From: Afifella aestuarii
Lineage (GTDB): Bacteria; Pseudomonadota; Alphaproteobacteria; Rhizobiales; Afifellaceae
NCBI RefSeq assembly: GCF_004023665.1
Contig: NZ_SAUF01000001.1
Location: 854,501 to 918,500 of the forward strand
Length of the DNA: 64,000 bases
Reading direction: 5' to 3'
Both the position numbers and the translations under genes were made by a program. This document shows positions 25,941-35,843 of this stretch, piece by piece. The notes under the pieces were generated by a model, which was not told the DNA's origin, did no database searches, and saw nothing but the letters and a program-made list of their open reading frames with translations. Each line of letters opens with the position of its first letter. Position 1 is the first letter of the stretch.

Positions 25941-27383
25941 TTACGCCGGCTCGAAGCGGACGAGGCCGTGGCGTTCGCGGCCCAGATAGCGCGTCGTCAG
26001 AAGCACGGCCGCGGCGGCCAGCCCCGAAGCCAGACCCCACCAGACTCCAACGCCGCCCCAGTCCAGGACGAAGCCGAGGACATAGGCGGTCGGCGTGCCG
26101 ATCACCCAGTAGCTGACGATGGCGATGATCATCGGCATCCGCGTGTCCTTGAGGCCGCGCAGGATGCCGGCTGCCACCGCCTGCAGCGAATCGACGATCT
26201 GGAAGACCCCGGCCACCAGGAGCAGCGGTACCGCATAGGCCAGCACCTCGTCGGCATTGACATTGGCGGGGTCGAGATAGAGCCCGATCAGCTCTTCCGG
26301 CAGCAGGCGGAAGGTGATCGCGGCGCCGACCGCGATCGCCGCGCCCATCACCAGAGCGACCGTGCCGGCACGCCCGAGCCCGACCTTGTCGGCTCGCCCG
26401 AACGCCAGGCCGACGCGTACCGTGGCCGCGCTCGCCAGCCCCAGCGGAATCATGAAGGTGATCGAGGAGATCTGCAGCGCGATCCCGTGGGCGGCGAGCG
26501 GCACGGCGCCGAGCCAGCCGATCATCACCGAGGAGGCGGCGAACAGTCCGACTTCGGCGATGATCGTGGCGCCGATCGGCCAGCCCAGCCGCACGATCTC
26601 GCGAAAGCCGTACCAGTCGGGGCGCCAGAACCGAACATAGAGTTCATAGCGGCGCAGCCCTTCCGCCTGTGCCGAATAGGCTGCGAGCAGACCCGCCATC
26701 AGCAGATTGGACACCAAGGTGGCGATCGCCGCGCCCACCAGGCCGAGCGCGGGGGCGCCGAGATGGCCGAAGATCAGGACGTAGTTCAAAAGCGCATTGG
26801 CGAGCGCGCCGACGATGATGACGGCGAGCACCAGATAGGCGCGGCCCACCACCGTCAGATACGAGCGCAGGCCCATGATCAAAAGGCTCGGAAACATCGA
26901 CCACTGGGCCACATGTATGTAATCGGCCGCCATCGCGGCGAGATCCGGTTCCTGGCCGAAGGCGAGGAGGATCGCCTCGATCTCCCACAGCGGGATCATC
27001 ATCGCTGCGCCGTAGAGCCCAAGAACCCATAGGCTCATTCGGACCGAGCGGCGCACGCCGCGCAGGTCGCCACGGCCCTCGGCATTGGCGGCGAGCGGCA
27101 GCGCGGCCTGGGCGAAGCCGACGCCAAACATGAAGCAGAGGAAGAAGCTCTGGGTGGCAAGCACCGCTGCGGCGAGCTCGCGCGCGCCCAGCCAGCCGAT
27201 CATCACCGTGTCGGTGACGTTCATCGTAATCTGGGCGAGCTGTGCGCCGATTAGCGGCAAGGCCAGGACGGCGGTTGCGCCGGCATGGCCAAGCCACGAC
27301 AGTTCGTTGCCGCCGGAGACGGCGGCCGGTACTTCGTATGCCGTCACTTCGCGTGGAGGACGGGTGCGATTCTCGCGTTGCAT
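25941..27383 (-). CDS. MATE family efflux transporter (NorM-like)
   Basis: A 480-residue membrane protein with about 12 predicted segments in two halves, the pattern of MATE antiporters that expel cationic drugs with Na+ or H+. The first helix region (PLIGAQLAQITMNVTDTVMIGWLG) and its counterpart in the second half (AEVGLFAASSVMIGWLG) show the internal repeat. The first ~30 residues are hydrophilic. It stands alone, convergent with prpE. Confidence 0.9.
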   Translation of the reverse strand: MQRENRTRPPREVTAYEVPAAVSGGNELSWLGHAGATAVLALPLIGAQLAQITMNVTDTVMIGWLGARELAAAVLATQSFFLCFMFGVGFAQAALPLAANAEGRGDLRGVRRSVRMSLWVLGLYGAAMMIPLWEIEAILLAFGQEPDLAAMAADYIHVAQWSMFPSLLIMGLRSYLTVVGRAYLVLAVIIVGALANALLNYVLIFGHLGAPALGLVGAAIATLVSNLLMAGLLAAYSAQAEGLRRYELYVRFWRPDWYGFREIVRLGWPIGATIIAEVGLFAASSVMIGWLGAVPLAAHGIALQISSITFMIPLGLASAATVRVGLAFGRADKVGLGRAGTVALVMGAAIAVGAAITFRLLPEELIGLYLDPANVNADEVLAYAVPLLLVAGVFQIVDSLQAVAAGILRGLKDTRMPMIIAIVSYWVIGTPTAYVLGFVLDWGGVGVWWGLASGLAAAAVLLTTRYLGRERHGLVRFEPA

Positions 27384-27564
27384 GTTTCACCACCAGGAGC
27401 CTGGGGGAGTACATGGCAAGGGCGATGAAAGCCAACCGGCTTTCGGTTGAGCAGAAAGGCCGTATTCAACCTATCGGTCGGAGAATGTCCGTCTGCACTG
27501 GACGGCGAGAGGGCGAGCGCTAGGCTAGTAAGCCGGCTCCTCGACCTTCAAGTATCATCCCCAC

Positions 27565-29379
27565 ATGACAGACAACGCGTTCACGCCGATCGAAGATCAC
27601 GCCATCATCGGCGACATGCAGACGGCGGCGCTCGTCGCGCTCGACGGCACGATCGATTTCTTCTGCTATCCGAATTTCGATTCGCCCACCGTCTTCGCCT
27701 CGCTCCTCGACCGGGAGAAGGGCGGGCATTTCAAGCTGCATGCGGCCTGCGACGGGCTTCGCTCGCGCCAGCTCTATCTGCCGGACACCAATATCCTCAT
27801 CACCCGCTTCCAGGGCGACGAGAGCGTGGCGGAGGTCTCCGACTTCATGCCGCTCGACGGGTCGGGACGGATCGTTCGGCGGGCGAAAGCGATCCAGGGC
27901 GATGTCGATTTTGAGCTCTCCTGCGCGCCGCGCTTCGATTATGGGCGCGGCACGACGCATGCTGAGGCGATCCCGTATGGGGTCAAGTTCTCCGATGGGG
28001 AAAGACAGCTTTTCCTCTATAGCCGTGTCGAACTCGGCATCTCGGACGGGGCGGCCGAAGCGCGTTTCCGTTTGAAGGAGGGTGAGCACGCCTTCGTCGT
28101 GCTTTGTCCCGGCCGCGCCGACGCTCCGCCGATCGATGCCGATTACGTTTCGAGGAGCTTCGTCGAAACGAGCGATTTCTGGCACGGTTGGGTGGCAAAG
28201 GGTCACTATCCGTCGCGCTGGCGCGATGTCGTGGTGCGCTCCGGGCTCGTCCTGAAACTCCTCTCCTCGCAGAAACACGGCTCGATCGCGGCGGCGGCCA
28301 CTTTCGGGCTGCCGGAAGTGCCGGGCAACAGCCGCAACTGGGATTACCGCTATTGCTGGGTCCGCGACGCGGCATTTTCCGTCTACGCGTTCACCCGTCT
28401 CGGCCGCTACGAGGAAGCGCATCAGTTTACGACCTTCCTTCTCGGTCTGACCGAGGGGCGCGACGATGGCGAGATGCAGATCATGTACGCCATGGACGGA
28501 CGCCACGATCTCAATGAGGTTTCGCTCGACCATCTGGAGGGCTGGCAGAATTCGCAGCCCGTGCGGATCGGCAACGCCGCCTACGAGCAATTGCAGCTCG
28601 ATATCTACGGCGAGCTTTTGGACACGATCTATATCTCGGCGAAATCGCTCGGCCAGCCTTCGATCCGAGCCTGGCGGGAAATCGTCAAGATGCTCGACTG
28701 GCTCAAGGAGAACTGGCGTCGGCCGGACGAGGGCATCTGGGAGGTGCGTGGACCGAGGCGGGAATTTCTGTCTTCGCGGCTGATGTCATGGGTGGCCTTC
28801 GACCGCGCGGCCCGCATGGCGGTGAAATATTCTCTGGCGGGGCCGGTGGAAGCCTGGCGGGCGGAGCGCGACACCATCTATCGCTCCATCATGGAAGAGT
28901 TCTGGGACGAGGAAATCGGCGCCTTCGTGCAGTATATGGGCTCCAAGACGGTGGATGCCTCCGTCCTCTTGATGCCGCTCGTGCGCTTCATCAATCCCCG
29001 CGACCGCTACTGGCTGCGAACGATGCGTGCCGTGGAGCAGCGGCTCGTCAAAGACTGCCTCGTCCTGCGCTACGACGACGAGGCGGAGGGCGCCGAGGAC
29101 GTCGACGGGCTTTCCGGGCGCGAAGGTGCCTTCACCACCTGCGCCTTCTGGTATGTGGAGGCCTTGGCGCGGACGGGCGATCTGCCGCGGGCAAGGCTTT
29201 TGTTCGAAAAGCTGCTCTCCTACGCCAACCATGTGGGCCTCTACGCGGAAGAGCTCAGCCCATCCGGGAGGCATCTCGGGAACTTCCCTCAGGCGCTCAC
29301 GCATCTGTCGCTGATTTCCGCGGCGCACTGGCTCGAGCGGGCGCTCGACGGCGATGAGGGAACCCGGTTCGCAGCCTGA
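27565..29379 (+). CDS. Glycoside hydrolase family 15 protein
   Basis: A 604-residue GH15 protein (glucoamylase/trehalase class). An N-terminal beta-sandwich (about 1-240) opens with IEDHAIIGDMQTAALVALDG. An alpha/alpha barrel follows, with the signature NWDYRYCWVRDA and the C-terminal AEELSPSGRHLGNFPQA containing the general base Glu. There is no signal peptide, so cytoplasmic trehalose or glucan hydrolysis is likely. It precedes two SDR genes on the same strand. Confidence 0.9.
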   Translation: MTDNAFTPIEDHAIIGDMQTAALVALDGTIDFFCYPNFDSPTVFASLLDREKGGHFKLHAACDGLRSRQLYLPDTNILITRFQGDESVAEVSDFMPLDGSGRIVRRAKAIQGDVDFELSCAPRFDYGRGTTHAEAIPYGVKFSDGERQLFLYSRVELGISDGAAEARFRLKEGEHAFVVLCPGRADAPPIDADYVSRSFVETSDFWHGWVAKGHYPSRWRDVVVRSGLVLKLLSSQKHGSIAAAATFGLPEVPGNSRNWDYRYCWVRDAAFSVYAFTRLGRYEEAHQFTTFLLGLTEGRDDGEMQIMYAMDGRHDLNEVSLDHLEGWQNSQPVRIGNAAYEQLQLDIYGELLDTIYISAKSLGQPSIRAWREIVKMLDWLKENWRRPDEGIWEVRGPRREFLSSRLMSWVAFDRAARMAVKYSLAGPVEAWRAERDTIYRSIMEEFWDEEIGAFVQYMGSKTVDASVLLMPLVRFINPRDRYWLRTMRAVEQRLVKDCLVLRYDDEAEGAEDVDGLSGREGAFTTCAFWYVEALARTGDLPRARLLFEKLLSYANHVGLYAEELSPSGRHLGNFPQALTHLSLISAAHWLERALDGDEGTRFAA

Positions 29380-29570
29380 CGTTCGCCACCCAAGGGGCGA
29401 AGTTTCAATGCAACGCTCCATCGGGAGACGTTCGACGAAGAGACTTTCCAACGGGACGCGGGACGGTTCAGGGTGCCGGCGGCTTCTTATGAGGTGATCC
29501 GCCGTAGCGAGAGGCTGCTCGGCCGACACCGCTTGCGTCCTTCCACGCATTCACGATCAGGAGGGGCTCA

Positions 29571-30380
29571 GTGGCAGCTCAAAACGGACTAAGCCTGGAA
29601 GGCCAGAACGCCGTCGTGACAGGGGCAAGCTCAGGAATCGGAGCGGCCGTTGCGGCGGGGTTGGCGAAGGCGGGTGCCGATGTCGTCATCAACTTCCATT
29701 CCGACGAGGAAGGGGCGGAAAAGACCCTCTCCGCCGTCGAGCGGGCCGGCAGCCGGGGCGTCATCATCCGCGGCGACGTCGGACGTGAGCGCGATGTCCA
29801 CAAACTTTTCGATTGCTGCGAAGCGGAGCTCGGTCCGGTCGACATCGTCTTCTCCAACGCTGGCATCCAGCGCGACTGTGCCTTTGGCGAGATGTCGCTC
29901 GACGATTGGGAGGCGGTCATCTCCACCAATCTCACTGGGGCCTTCCTGGTCGCCCGTGAGGCCGTCAAACGCTTCCGCAAAAAGGGGTTGCGCGAAGAGG
30001 TGAGCCCGGCGCTCGGCAAGATCGTCTTCAATTCCTCCGTCCATGAGCGCATTCCGTGGGCTGGGCGCGTCAATTACGCGGCCTCCAAGGGGGGCGTTTC
30101 CCTTCTCATGCAGTCTCTCGCGCAGGAGGTGGGACATGAGAAAATCCGGGTGAATTCGGTGGGCCCCGGTGCCATCGCGACCGACATCAATGCCGATGAG
30201 CGCGCCGACAATGCGGATGCGATCCGCAGCCTCATCCCCTATGGGCGGATCGGCGATCCGGAGGATATCGCCCAGGCCGTCGTCTGGCTCGTTTCGGACG
30301 CTGCCGATTATGTGCACGGCCATTGTCTGTTTGCCGATGGCGGCATGACGCTTTATCCCGGCTTCATCGGCAACGGCTGA
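29571..30380 (+). CDS. SDR family oxidoreductase (glucose 1-dehydrogenase-like)
   Basis: A 269-residue short-chain dehydrogenase with TGASSGIG cofactor motif, NAG in the fourth strand, catalytic Ser in VFNSSVHE and YAASK for Tyr/Lys. The GTG start at 29571 has AGGAGG 6 bp upstream (29559-29564). It resembles glucose 1-dehydrogenases, which fits the glucan hydrolase gene 190 bp upstream, but the substrate is not proven. Confidence 0.87.
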   Translation: MAAQNGLSLEGQNAVVTGASSGIGAAVAAGLAKAGADVVINFHSDEEGAEKTLSAVERAGSRGVIIRGDVGRERDVHKLFDCCEAELGPVDIVFSNAGIQRDCAFGEMSLDDWEAVISTNLTGAFLVAREAVKRFRKKGLREEVSPALGKIVFNSSVHERIPWAGRVNYAASKGGVSLLMQSLAQEVGHEKIRVNSVGPGAIATDINADERADNADAIRSLIPYGRIGDPEDIAQAVVWLVSDAADYVHGHCLFADGGMTLYPGFIGNG

Positions 30381-30432
30381 GGCGAGTCGGCCGCTGCCGA
30401 TGGGCCGGAACGGGCCACAAGGGAAGATGCCA

Positions 30433-31221
30433 ATGTCGCTGGAAAACAAGGTCGCCATCGTGACCGGTGGAGCGAAGGGAATCGGGCGTGCCGTCGCCAA
30501 GCGCTTCCTGTCTGAAGGGGCGCGGGTGGTCCTCGCCGATATCGACGACGATGCAGGCAGCGCTTCGGTGGAGGCGCTCGGCGACCTCGGGCCTGTGCGC
30601 TTCGTGCATTGCGACGTCGCCGAAAAGCTCTCGGTGCGCAATCTGCTGGCGACGACGGTCGACGCCTATGGGGACATCGACGTCCTCGTCTCCTGTGCCG
30701 CGATCGCGCTCAAGGCGGATTTCCTGGCGCTGACGGAGGAGGAGTTCGACCGCGTCCTCAACGTCAATTTGAAGGGAGCGTTTCTCGTCGGCCAGGCCGT
30801 CGCCAAGCGCATGGTCAAACAGATCGAAGCGGGCGGCGATCCGGGCGTCATCATCCATATGAGCTCGGTCAATGCCGTCGTCGCGATTCCCGACCAGGTG
30901 CCCTACACGGTCTCCAAGGGGGGCGTGAACCAGCTCACCAAGGTGATGGCGCTTGCCCTTGCGCCGCATGGGATCCGCGTCAACGCGATCGGGCCGGGCT
31001 CCATCATGACCGACATGCTGGGGCATGTGGCCGACGATGCCGAAGCCCGTCAGCGCATTTTGACGCGCACGCCGCTGCGCCGTATCGGCGAGCCGAGCGA
31101 GGTGGCCGCGGTTGCCGCTTTTCTCGCCTCCGACGATGCAAGCTATATGACCGGGCAGACGGTTTATGTCGATGGCGGGCGCCTGCCGCTCAATTTCACG
31201 GTTTCGGCCGAGGATGCGTAA
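30433..31221 (+). CDS. SDR family oxidoreductase
   Basis: A 262-residue classical [14 protein letters not shown] cofactor motif, catalytic Ser in HMSSVNA and YTVSK for Tyr/Lys, with a C-terminal GQTVYVDGG. Among the candidate starts, ATG 30433 is best placed behind GGGAAG. It follows the first SDR by 52 bp and is probably co-transcribed. Substrate unknown. Confidence 0.87.
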   Translation: MSLENKVAIVTGGAKGIGRAVAKRFLSEGARVVLADIDDDAGSASVEALGDLGPVRFVHCDVAEKLSVRNLLATTVDAYGDIDVLVSCAAIALKADFLALTEEEFDRVLNVNLKGAFLVGQAVAKRMVKQIEAGGDPGVIIHMSSVNAVVAIPDQVPYTVSKGGVNQLTKVMALALAPHGIRVNAIGPGSIMTDMLGHVADDAEARQRILTRTPLRRIGEPSEVAAVAAFLASDDASYMTGQTVYVDGGRLPLNFTVSAEDA

Positions 31222-31259
31222 GCTGCGCCGTTCCTCCCGGTCTTCGCTATGATCGGCCG

Positions 31260-31886
31260 ATGAAGCAGACGATTCGCATCATCGGCATCGACCCTGGCCT
31301 GCGCCGCACCGGTTGGGGTGTCGTCGATATGTCCGGCACACGTCTCGCCTTCGTGGCGGCCGGCACGGTGCGCTCCGACGAAAAAGACGCGCTGTGTGAC
31401 CGACTGGCGGCGCTCTATGACGGGCTCGTCGCCGTGATTTCCGAACACAGCCCCGGCGAAGCGGCGGTGGAAAACACCTTCGTCAACCGCGATGCGGGCG
31501 CCACGCTGAAGCTCGGGCAGGCGCGCGGCATTGCCCTTCTGGCGCCGGCGAAGGCGGGGCTCGAAGTGGCGGAATACGCCCCCAACATGGTGAAGAAGTC
31601 GGTCGTGGGCGCCGGCCATGCGCAGAAGGGGCAGATCCGCACGATGGTCTCCATCCTGATGCCGAAGGCGACCTTTGACAGCGACGATGCCGCCGACGCG
31701 CTCGCCATCGCCATCTGCCACGCGCATCACCGCGGCAGCGCCGTGGCCCAGGCGGGGGCAAACCCTGCGCTCGAGGCGAAGAGCCGGCGTGGCGGTCGGG
31801 GGATCGAGGCGATCAAAGGCTCCCGCACCGCGAACGAACATCTTTCGTCGGACGAACTCATGCGGTTGGTGCGCGGCCGGGGGTGA
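31260..31886 (+). CDS. ruvC: Crossover junction endodeoxyribonuclease RuvC
   Basis: A 208-residue Holliday junction resolvase with the acidic catalytic residues in the expected places: Asp in [14 protein letters not shown], Glu in AAVENTFVN and the paired Asp in [11 protein letters not shown]. The C-terminal 40 residues extend beyond the usual ~170-aa core. It is first in a ruvC-vapBC-ruvA-ruvB operon, with 72 bp to the vapB start. Confidence 0.97.
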   Translation: MKQTIRIIGIDPGLRRTGWGVVDMSGTRLAFVAAGTVRSDEKDALCDRLAALYDGLVAVISEHSPGEAAVENTFVNRDAGATLKLGQARGIALLAPAKAGLEVAEYAPNMVKKSVVGAGHAQKGQIRTMVSILMPKATFDSDDAADALAIAICHAHHRGSAVAQAGANPALEAKSRRGGRGIEAIKGSRTANEHLSSDELMRLVRGRG

Positions 31887-31958
31887 AGCCCAGGAGAATG
31901 CGCCTCGTCGCCTTGCCGACGTTTCTGTAATGTTCTATTCTTACTGCGCGAGGTAAGA

Positions 31959-32219
31959 GTGCCGAAGAGTTCGACGACCGTGACGACGAAGGGTCAGATC
32001 ACCATTCCGAAGGGGATCCGTGATCGTCGCGGCATTGCGGTCGGGACGCGCTTTGAGGTGAGCGAACGTGGCGAGGAGATCGTCCTGCGCCGGGCGGGGC
32101 CGGCCGCGCCAGACACGGCGGAGGATGCGGAATTCGACGCCTATCTGGAGCGAGCCCGGGGCTCTCTGCGGACCGGCATGAGCACTGACGCCTTCATAAA
32201 GCTCCTGCGCGACGAATGA
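31959..32219 (+). CDS. vapB: VapB-type antitoxin, AbrB/MazE fold
   Basis: An 86-residue protein whose first 45 residues form an AbrB-type swapped-hairpin DNA-binding domain (TTVTTKGQITIPKGIRDRRG). The acidic C-terminus (EDAEFDAYLERARG) should bind the toxin. The start is a GTG at 31959 behind GAGGTAAGA. Its stop overlaps the vapC ATG (ATGA). AbrB-type antitoxins normally repress their own promoter, here inside the ruv operon. Confidence 0.85.
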   Translation: MPKSSTTVTTKGQITIPKGIRDRRGIAVGTRFEVSERGEEIVLRRAGPAAPDTAEDAEFDAYLERARGSLRTGMSTDAFIKLLRDE

Positions 32220-32632
32220 GCGAGACGCTGGTCGACACAAACATCCTGATCGATGTGTTGCAGGAAGACGCGGAATGGGCGGCGTGGTCACAGGCCCAGC
32301 TGCGTCAGGGACGGCAGCGGGGCGGGCTCGTCATCAACCCGATCATCTACGCCGAAGTCTCCTGCGGCTACAGCACCCAGCGCCAGGCGGAGCGGGCATT
32401 GAGCCCGGCGATCTACCGGCGCGAGGCACTGCCATGGGATGCAGCCTTCGCGGCAGGCCGTGCCTTTCTCGCCTATCGGCGCGCCGGCGGCGCCAGACGT
32501 TCGCCACTGCCGGATTTCTATATTGGGGCGCACGCCGATTTCGGGGGGTATTTCCTGCTGACCCGTGATCCGGAGCGCTATCGGCAGTACTTTCCGCTCC
32601 TTCAGATCATCTCGCCGGACACCCATCCATGA
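32216..32632 (+). CDS. vapC: VapC-type PIN-domain toxin (ribonuclease)
   Basis: A 138-residue PIN domain with the four acidic active-site residues in order: Asp7 (LVDTNILID), Glu47 (IYAEVSCG), Asp100 ([10 protein letters not shown]) and Asp118 (LTRDPERY). VapC toxins cleave tRNA or rRNA. The gene overlaps vapB by ATGA at its start, and its TGA overlaps the ruvA ATG (ATGA at 32629-32632). The active site is intact, so the toxin is probably functional. Confidence 0.88.
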   Translation: MSETLVDTNILIDVLQEDAEWAAWSQAQLRQGRQRGGLVINPIIYAEVSCGYSTQRQAERALSPAIYRREALPWDAAFAAGRAFLAYRRAGGARRSPLPDFYIGAHADFGGYFLLTRDPERYRQYFPLLQIISPDTHP

Positions 32633-33255
32633 TTGGCAAACTCAAAGGGCGCATCGATTCCTACGGACCCGACTGGGTCATCGTCGATGTCGGCGGCGTC
32701 GGCTATGTCGTGCATTGCTCGACGCAGACGCTGCAGGCGCTGCCGTCGCCCGGAGAGGCGGCGACGCTTTCGATCGAGACCTATGTGCGCGAGGACCAGA
32801 TCCGGCTTTTCGGTTTCTCCTCGGATGTGGAGCGCGAATGGTTCCGGCTGTTGAATTCGGTGCAGGGGGTGGGCACGCGAATGGCGCTCGGCGTGCTCGG
32901 CACGCTGCGGCCGGCCGATCTTTCCTCCGCGATCGCGCTGCAGGACAAGGCCATGATCGCGCGTTCGCCCGGCGTCGGGCCGAAGCTTGCCGGGCGCATC
33001 TGTTCGGAGCTCAAGGACAAGGCGCCGGCGCTCGGCAGTGGCATCGGTGGCGATCCGTCGCTGTCGCGCCTGCAATCGGATCTCGGCGATCAGGTCGCGC
33101 CGCAGCCAATCGCCGATGCGGTTTCCGCCCTCGTCAATCTCGGCTATGCCCAGGCGCAGGCCTCGGCCGCGATCGCCAAAGCGATGCGTGATGCGGGCGA
33201 GGGGGCCGAAACCGCGAAATTGATCAGGCTCGGCCTGAAGGAGCTCAGCCAGTGA
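32629..33255 (+). CDS. ruvA: Holliday junction DNA helicase subunit RuvA
   Basis: A 208-residue protein with an N-terminal OB domain ([13 protein letters not shown]), two helix-hairpin-helix motifs ([15 protein letters not shown] and [12 protein letters not shown]) and a C-terminal RuvB-binding domain ([11 protein letters not shown]). The ATG overlaps the vapC stop instead of following ruvC directly as in most genomes. The C-terminus overlaps ruvB by GTGA. Confidence 0.96.
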   Translation: MIGKLKGRIDSYGPDWVIVDVGGVGYVVHCSTQTLQALPSPGEAATLSIETYVREDQIRLFGFSSDVEREWFRLLNSVQGVGTRMALGVLGTLRPADLSSAIALQDKAMIARSPGVGPKLAGRICSELKDKAPALGSGIGGDPSLSRLQSDLGDQVAPQPIADAVSALVNLGYAQAQASAAIAKAMRDAGEGAETAKLIRLGLKELSQ

Positions 33256-34301
33256 GCACAGACCGTCTCGTCAGCGCCGATGCGCGCGTCGAGGACAGCG
33301 ATCCCGACGCCTCGTTCCGGCCGGAGCGGCTTGCCGATTTCGTCGGCCAGGAGAAGGCGCGGGGCAATCTCAAAGTCTTCATCGAGGCGGCGCGGTCGCG
33401 CTCGGAGGCGCTCGACCATGTGCTTTTCGTCGGGCCGCCAGGGCTCGGCAAGACGACGCTCGCGCAGATCGTGGCGCGCGAGCTCGGCGTCAATTTCCGT
33501 TCCACGTCGGGACCGGTCATCGCCAAAGCGGGCGATCTCGCAGCCCTTCTCACCAATCTCGACGAGCGCGACGTGCTCTTCATCGACGAGATCCACCGCC
33601 TCAACCCGGCAGTGGAAGAAATTCTCTATCCGGCGATGGAGGATTTCGAGCTCGATCTCATCATCGGCGAAGGGCCGGCGGCGCGTTCGGTGAAGATCGA
33701 TCTCGCGCCCTTCACTCTGGTCGGCGCGACCACGCGGCTCGGGCTTTTGACGACGCCGCTCCGAGACCGCTTCGGTATTCCCGTGCGGCTCGATTTCTAT
33801 ACCGAGGCGGAGCTTGAAAAGATCGTGCGCCGGGGGGCGCGCATTCTGGGCGCGCCGATTTCCGATGAAGGGGCGAGCGAGATCGCCCGGCGGGCGCGTG
33901 GCACGCCGCGCGTCGCCGGCCGGCTTCTGCGGCGCGTGCGCGATTTCGCGGCTGTGGACGGGGCGGAGCGGATCGAACGCTCTCTAGCCGACAAGGCACT
34001 TCTCGCGCTCGAGGTCGATGCCCGCGGGCTCGATCTCCTCGACCGGCGCTATCTTTTCATGATTGCGGAGAATTTCGGCGGCGGGCCGGTAGGGATCGAG
34101 ACGATTTCGGCGGCGCTGTCGGAGCCGCGCGATGCCATCGAAGACATCGTCGAGCCCTATCTGATCCAGCAGGGGTTTATCCAAAGAACGCCGCGTGGCC
34201 GCCTGCTGACGCCGAGAGCCTTCCAGCATCTGGGCCTGGCCGTGCCGACGCAGGACCGGGCCGCGCAGATGGGACTTTTCTTGAATGACGACGACAGCTG
34301 A
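33252..34301 (+). CDS. ruvB: Holliday junction DNA helicase RuvB
   Basis: A 349-residue AAA+ motor with Walker [10 protein letters not shown] (61-69), Walker B FIDEIHRL, sensor/arginine motifs ([18 protein letters not shown]) and a C-terminal winged helix. The GTG start overlaps the ruvA stop (GTGA), giving coupled production of the RuvAB branch-migration complex. The 3' end overlaps ybgC by 17 bp. Confidence 0.97.
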   Translation: MSTDRLVSADARVEDSDPDASFRPERLADFVGQEKARGNLKVFIEAARSRSEALDHVLFVGPPGLGKTTLAQIVARELGVNFRSTSGPVIAKAGDLAALLTNLDERDVLFIDEIHRLNPAVEEILYPAMEDFELDLIIGEGPAARSVKIDLAPFTLVGATTRLGLLTTPLRDRFGIPVRLDFYTEAELEKIVRRGARILGAPISDEGASEIARRARGTPRVAGRLLRRVRDFAAVDGAERIERSLADKALLALEVDARGLDLLDRRYLFMIAENFGGGPVGIETISAALSEPRDAIEDIVEPYLIQQGFIQRTPRGRLLTPRAFQHLGLAVPTQDRAAQMGLFLNDDDS

Positions 34302-34743
34302 CGCGCCCGCCGAACTTTCCGGCCGGCTGACGGCGGATGGGCATATCCTGCATCAACGGGTCTATTTCGAAGACACGGATTTTTCCGGCCTCGTCTATCA
34401 CGCCCGCTATCTGCATTTTCTGGAGAGGGGGCGCTCGGATTTTCTACGCCTTCTCGGCGTGCATCATCACGTGCTTGCCGCGGACAGCCTTGCCTTTGCC
34501 GTGCGGCGGATGACGATCGAGTTCGAAAAGCCGGCGCGTATTGACGATATCGTGACCATTCTCACGAGGCCCGAAAAGGTGGGCGGGGCGCGGGTCACGC
34601 TGGCGCAAGAGCTGCGCTGCGGTGACGCCATTCTCGTCAAGGCTGTCGTTGAAGCGGCGCTTCTGACCGGGGAAGGCCGTCCGGCGCGCCTGCCGGTGAA
34701 AGTGCGAGAGGCTTTGAGCGCCTCTTTCAAACAAAGCCCGTAA
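34285..34743 (+). CDS. ybgC: Acyl-CoA thioesterase YbgC
   Basis: A 152-residue hot-dog fold thioesterase: the catalytic Asp in [17 protein letters not shown], followed by [11 protein letters not shown] and the [14 protein letters not shown] strand. YbgC hydrolyses short-chain acyl-CoA and interacts with the phospholipid synthesis machinery. Its place before tolQ is conserved in proteobacteria. It overlaps the end of ruvB. Confidence 0.93.
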   Translation: MTTTADAPAELSGRLTADGHILHQRVYFEDTDFSGLVYHARYLHFLERGRSDFLRLLGVHHHVLAADSLAFAVRRMTIEFEKPARIDDIVTILTRPEKVGGARVTLAQELRCGDAILVKAVVEAALLTGEGRPARLPVKVREALSASFKQSP

Positions 34744-34747
34744 AAAT

Positions 34748-34885
34748 TTACGCGGCCAGTCCTCCGAGAGCGACCAGGAAGACGGAGAGGCCAAGCGCAG
34801 AAACGACCAAGGTGTCGGTGAAGCGCGAGTCGGTCTCGGTCGGCTGATTTGCAGTCTGATCAAGGCGGGCGTCAAAGCGCGACAT
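34748..34885 (-). CDS. Small single-span membrane protein
   Basis: A 45-residue predicted protein: about 22 polar residues (MSRFDARLDQTANQ) then one hydrophobic helix (LVVSALGLSVFLVALGGLA). The ATG at 34885 is preceded by a good AGAGGAA site. A longer in-frame form starts at 34993 but adds unconvincing sequence. It lies antisense in the ybgC-tolQ gap, almost touching the ybgC stop. Function unknown. Confidence 0.5.
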   Translation of the reverse strand: MSRFDARLDQTANQPTETDSRFTDTLVVSALGLSVFLVALGGLAA

Positions 34886-34997
34886 GGGATTCCTCTTGGC
34901 CTCAATGGCCTGCTGTTTCGAATTCCAAACGCCTTCCGACTCCAACGGTTCCAATCGTTTATCGTGGATAAGAAAAGTTTGCTGTGAGGACACGCTC

Positions 34998-35012
34998 CTA
35001 ACGGTTCGTTAA
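34998..35012. promoter_or_regulatory. CTAA-N7-TTAA box and ACGGTT inverted repeat before tolQ
   Basis: CTAA-N7-TTAA at 34998-35012 fits the CtrA pattern with one mismatch. The same stretch contains a 6-bp inverted repeat ACGGTT-N4-AACCGT. It lies about 115 bp before tolQ and upstream of the small antisense gene, so it could serve either. Confidence 0.25.
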
Positions 35013-35129
35013 CCGTGATGATCTCTCATCCTTTAGACTGGTTTCATCAGGGCAGGCTCTCTAAGGCCGTGCTTTTGTCACATTCGGCGGTCAAGAGCCG
35101 CCAAGATCGAAAAAGAGCGATCTCATTCC

Positions 35130-35843
35130 ATGGATCAAGTTGCCCAGACAGCGCTCGCCGATCCGGCGGGTGGCTTTTCCCTGCTATCTCTATTCTGGCA
35201 GGCGCATATCGTCGTGAAGATCGTCATGCTCGGCCTGCTCGGAGCTTCCGTGTGGTGCTGGGCGATCATCATCGACAAGACGCTCCTCTACCGCCGGATG
35301 AAGGGTCAGCTCGACAAGTTCGAGGACACGTTCTGGTCGGGACAGTCCCTCGAACAGCTCTACAACCAGGTGTCGGCGCGCGAAGCGCACGGCATGGCGG
35401 CGCTTTTCGTCGCCGCGATGAAGGAGTGGAAGCGCACCTATGAGGGGGGCGCGAAATCGCTCGCAGGCCTCGGGCAGCGCATCGACCGGGTGATGGATGT
35501 CACGATCGCACGTGAGGTCGACCGGCTCGAACGGCGGCTCCTGGTGCTCGCGACCGTCGGCTCGGCCGGCCCGTTCATCGGCCTCTTCGGCACGGTGTGG
35601 GGCATCATGACCTCGTTTCAGGCGATCGCGGCCTCGAAGAACACCAATCTCGCCGTGGTGGCGCCCGGTATTGCCGAAGCGCTTCTTGCGACGGCGTTCG
35701 GCCTTTTCGCCGCCATTCCGGCCGTCATGTTCTACAATAAATTCGCCAGCCAGGTTTCCCGGCTCGCCACGCGCATGGAGGGTTTTTCCGACGAATTCGC
35801 GGCGATCCTGTCACGCCAGATCGACGAGCGGAGAGCGGCCTGA
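35130..35843 (+). CDS. tolQ: Tol-Pal system protein TolQ
   Basis: A 237-residue inner membrane protein with three membrane helices and the TolQ/ExbB proton-channel features (LATVGSAGPFIGLFGTVWG and APGIAEALLATAFGLF). With TolR it harvests the proton motive force for envelope constriction at division. The ATG follows a 240-bp gap from ybgC that holds a small antisense gene and a regulatory-looking dyad. TolR starts at its stop codon. Confidence 0.96.
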   Translation: MDQVAQTALADPAGGFSLLSLFWQAHIVVKIVMLGLLGASVWCWAIIIDKTLLYRRMKGQLDKFEDTFWSGQSLEQLYNQVSAREAHGMAALFVAAMKEWKRTYEGGAKSLAGLGQRIDRVMDVTIAREVDRLERRLLVLATVGSAGPFIGLFGTVWGIMTSFQAIAASKNTNLAVVAPGIAEALLATAFGLFAAIPAVMFYNKFASQVSRLATRMEGFSDEFAAILSRQIDERRAA

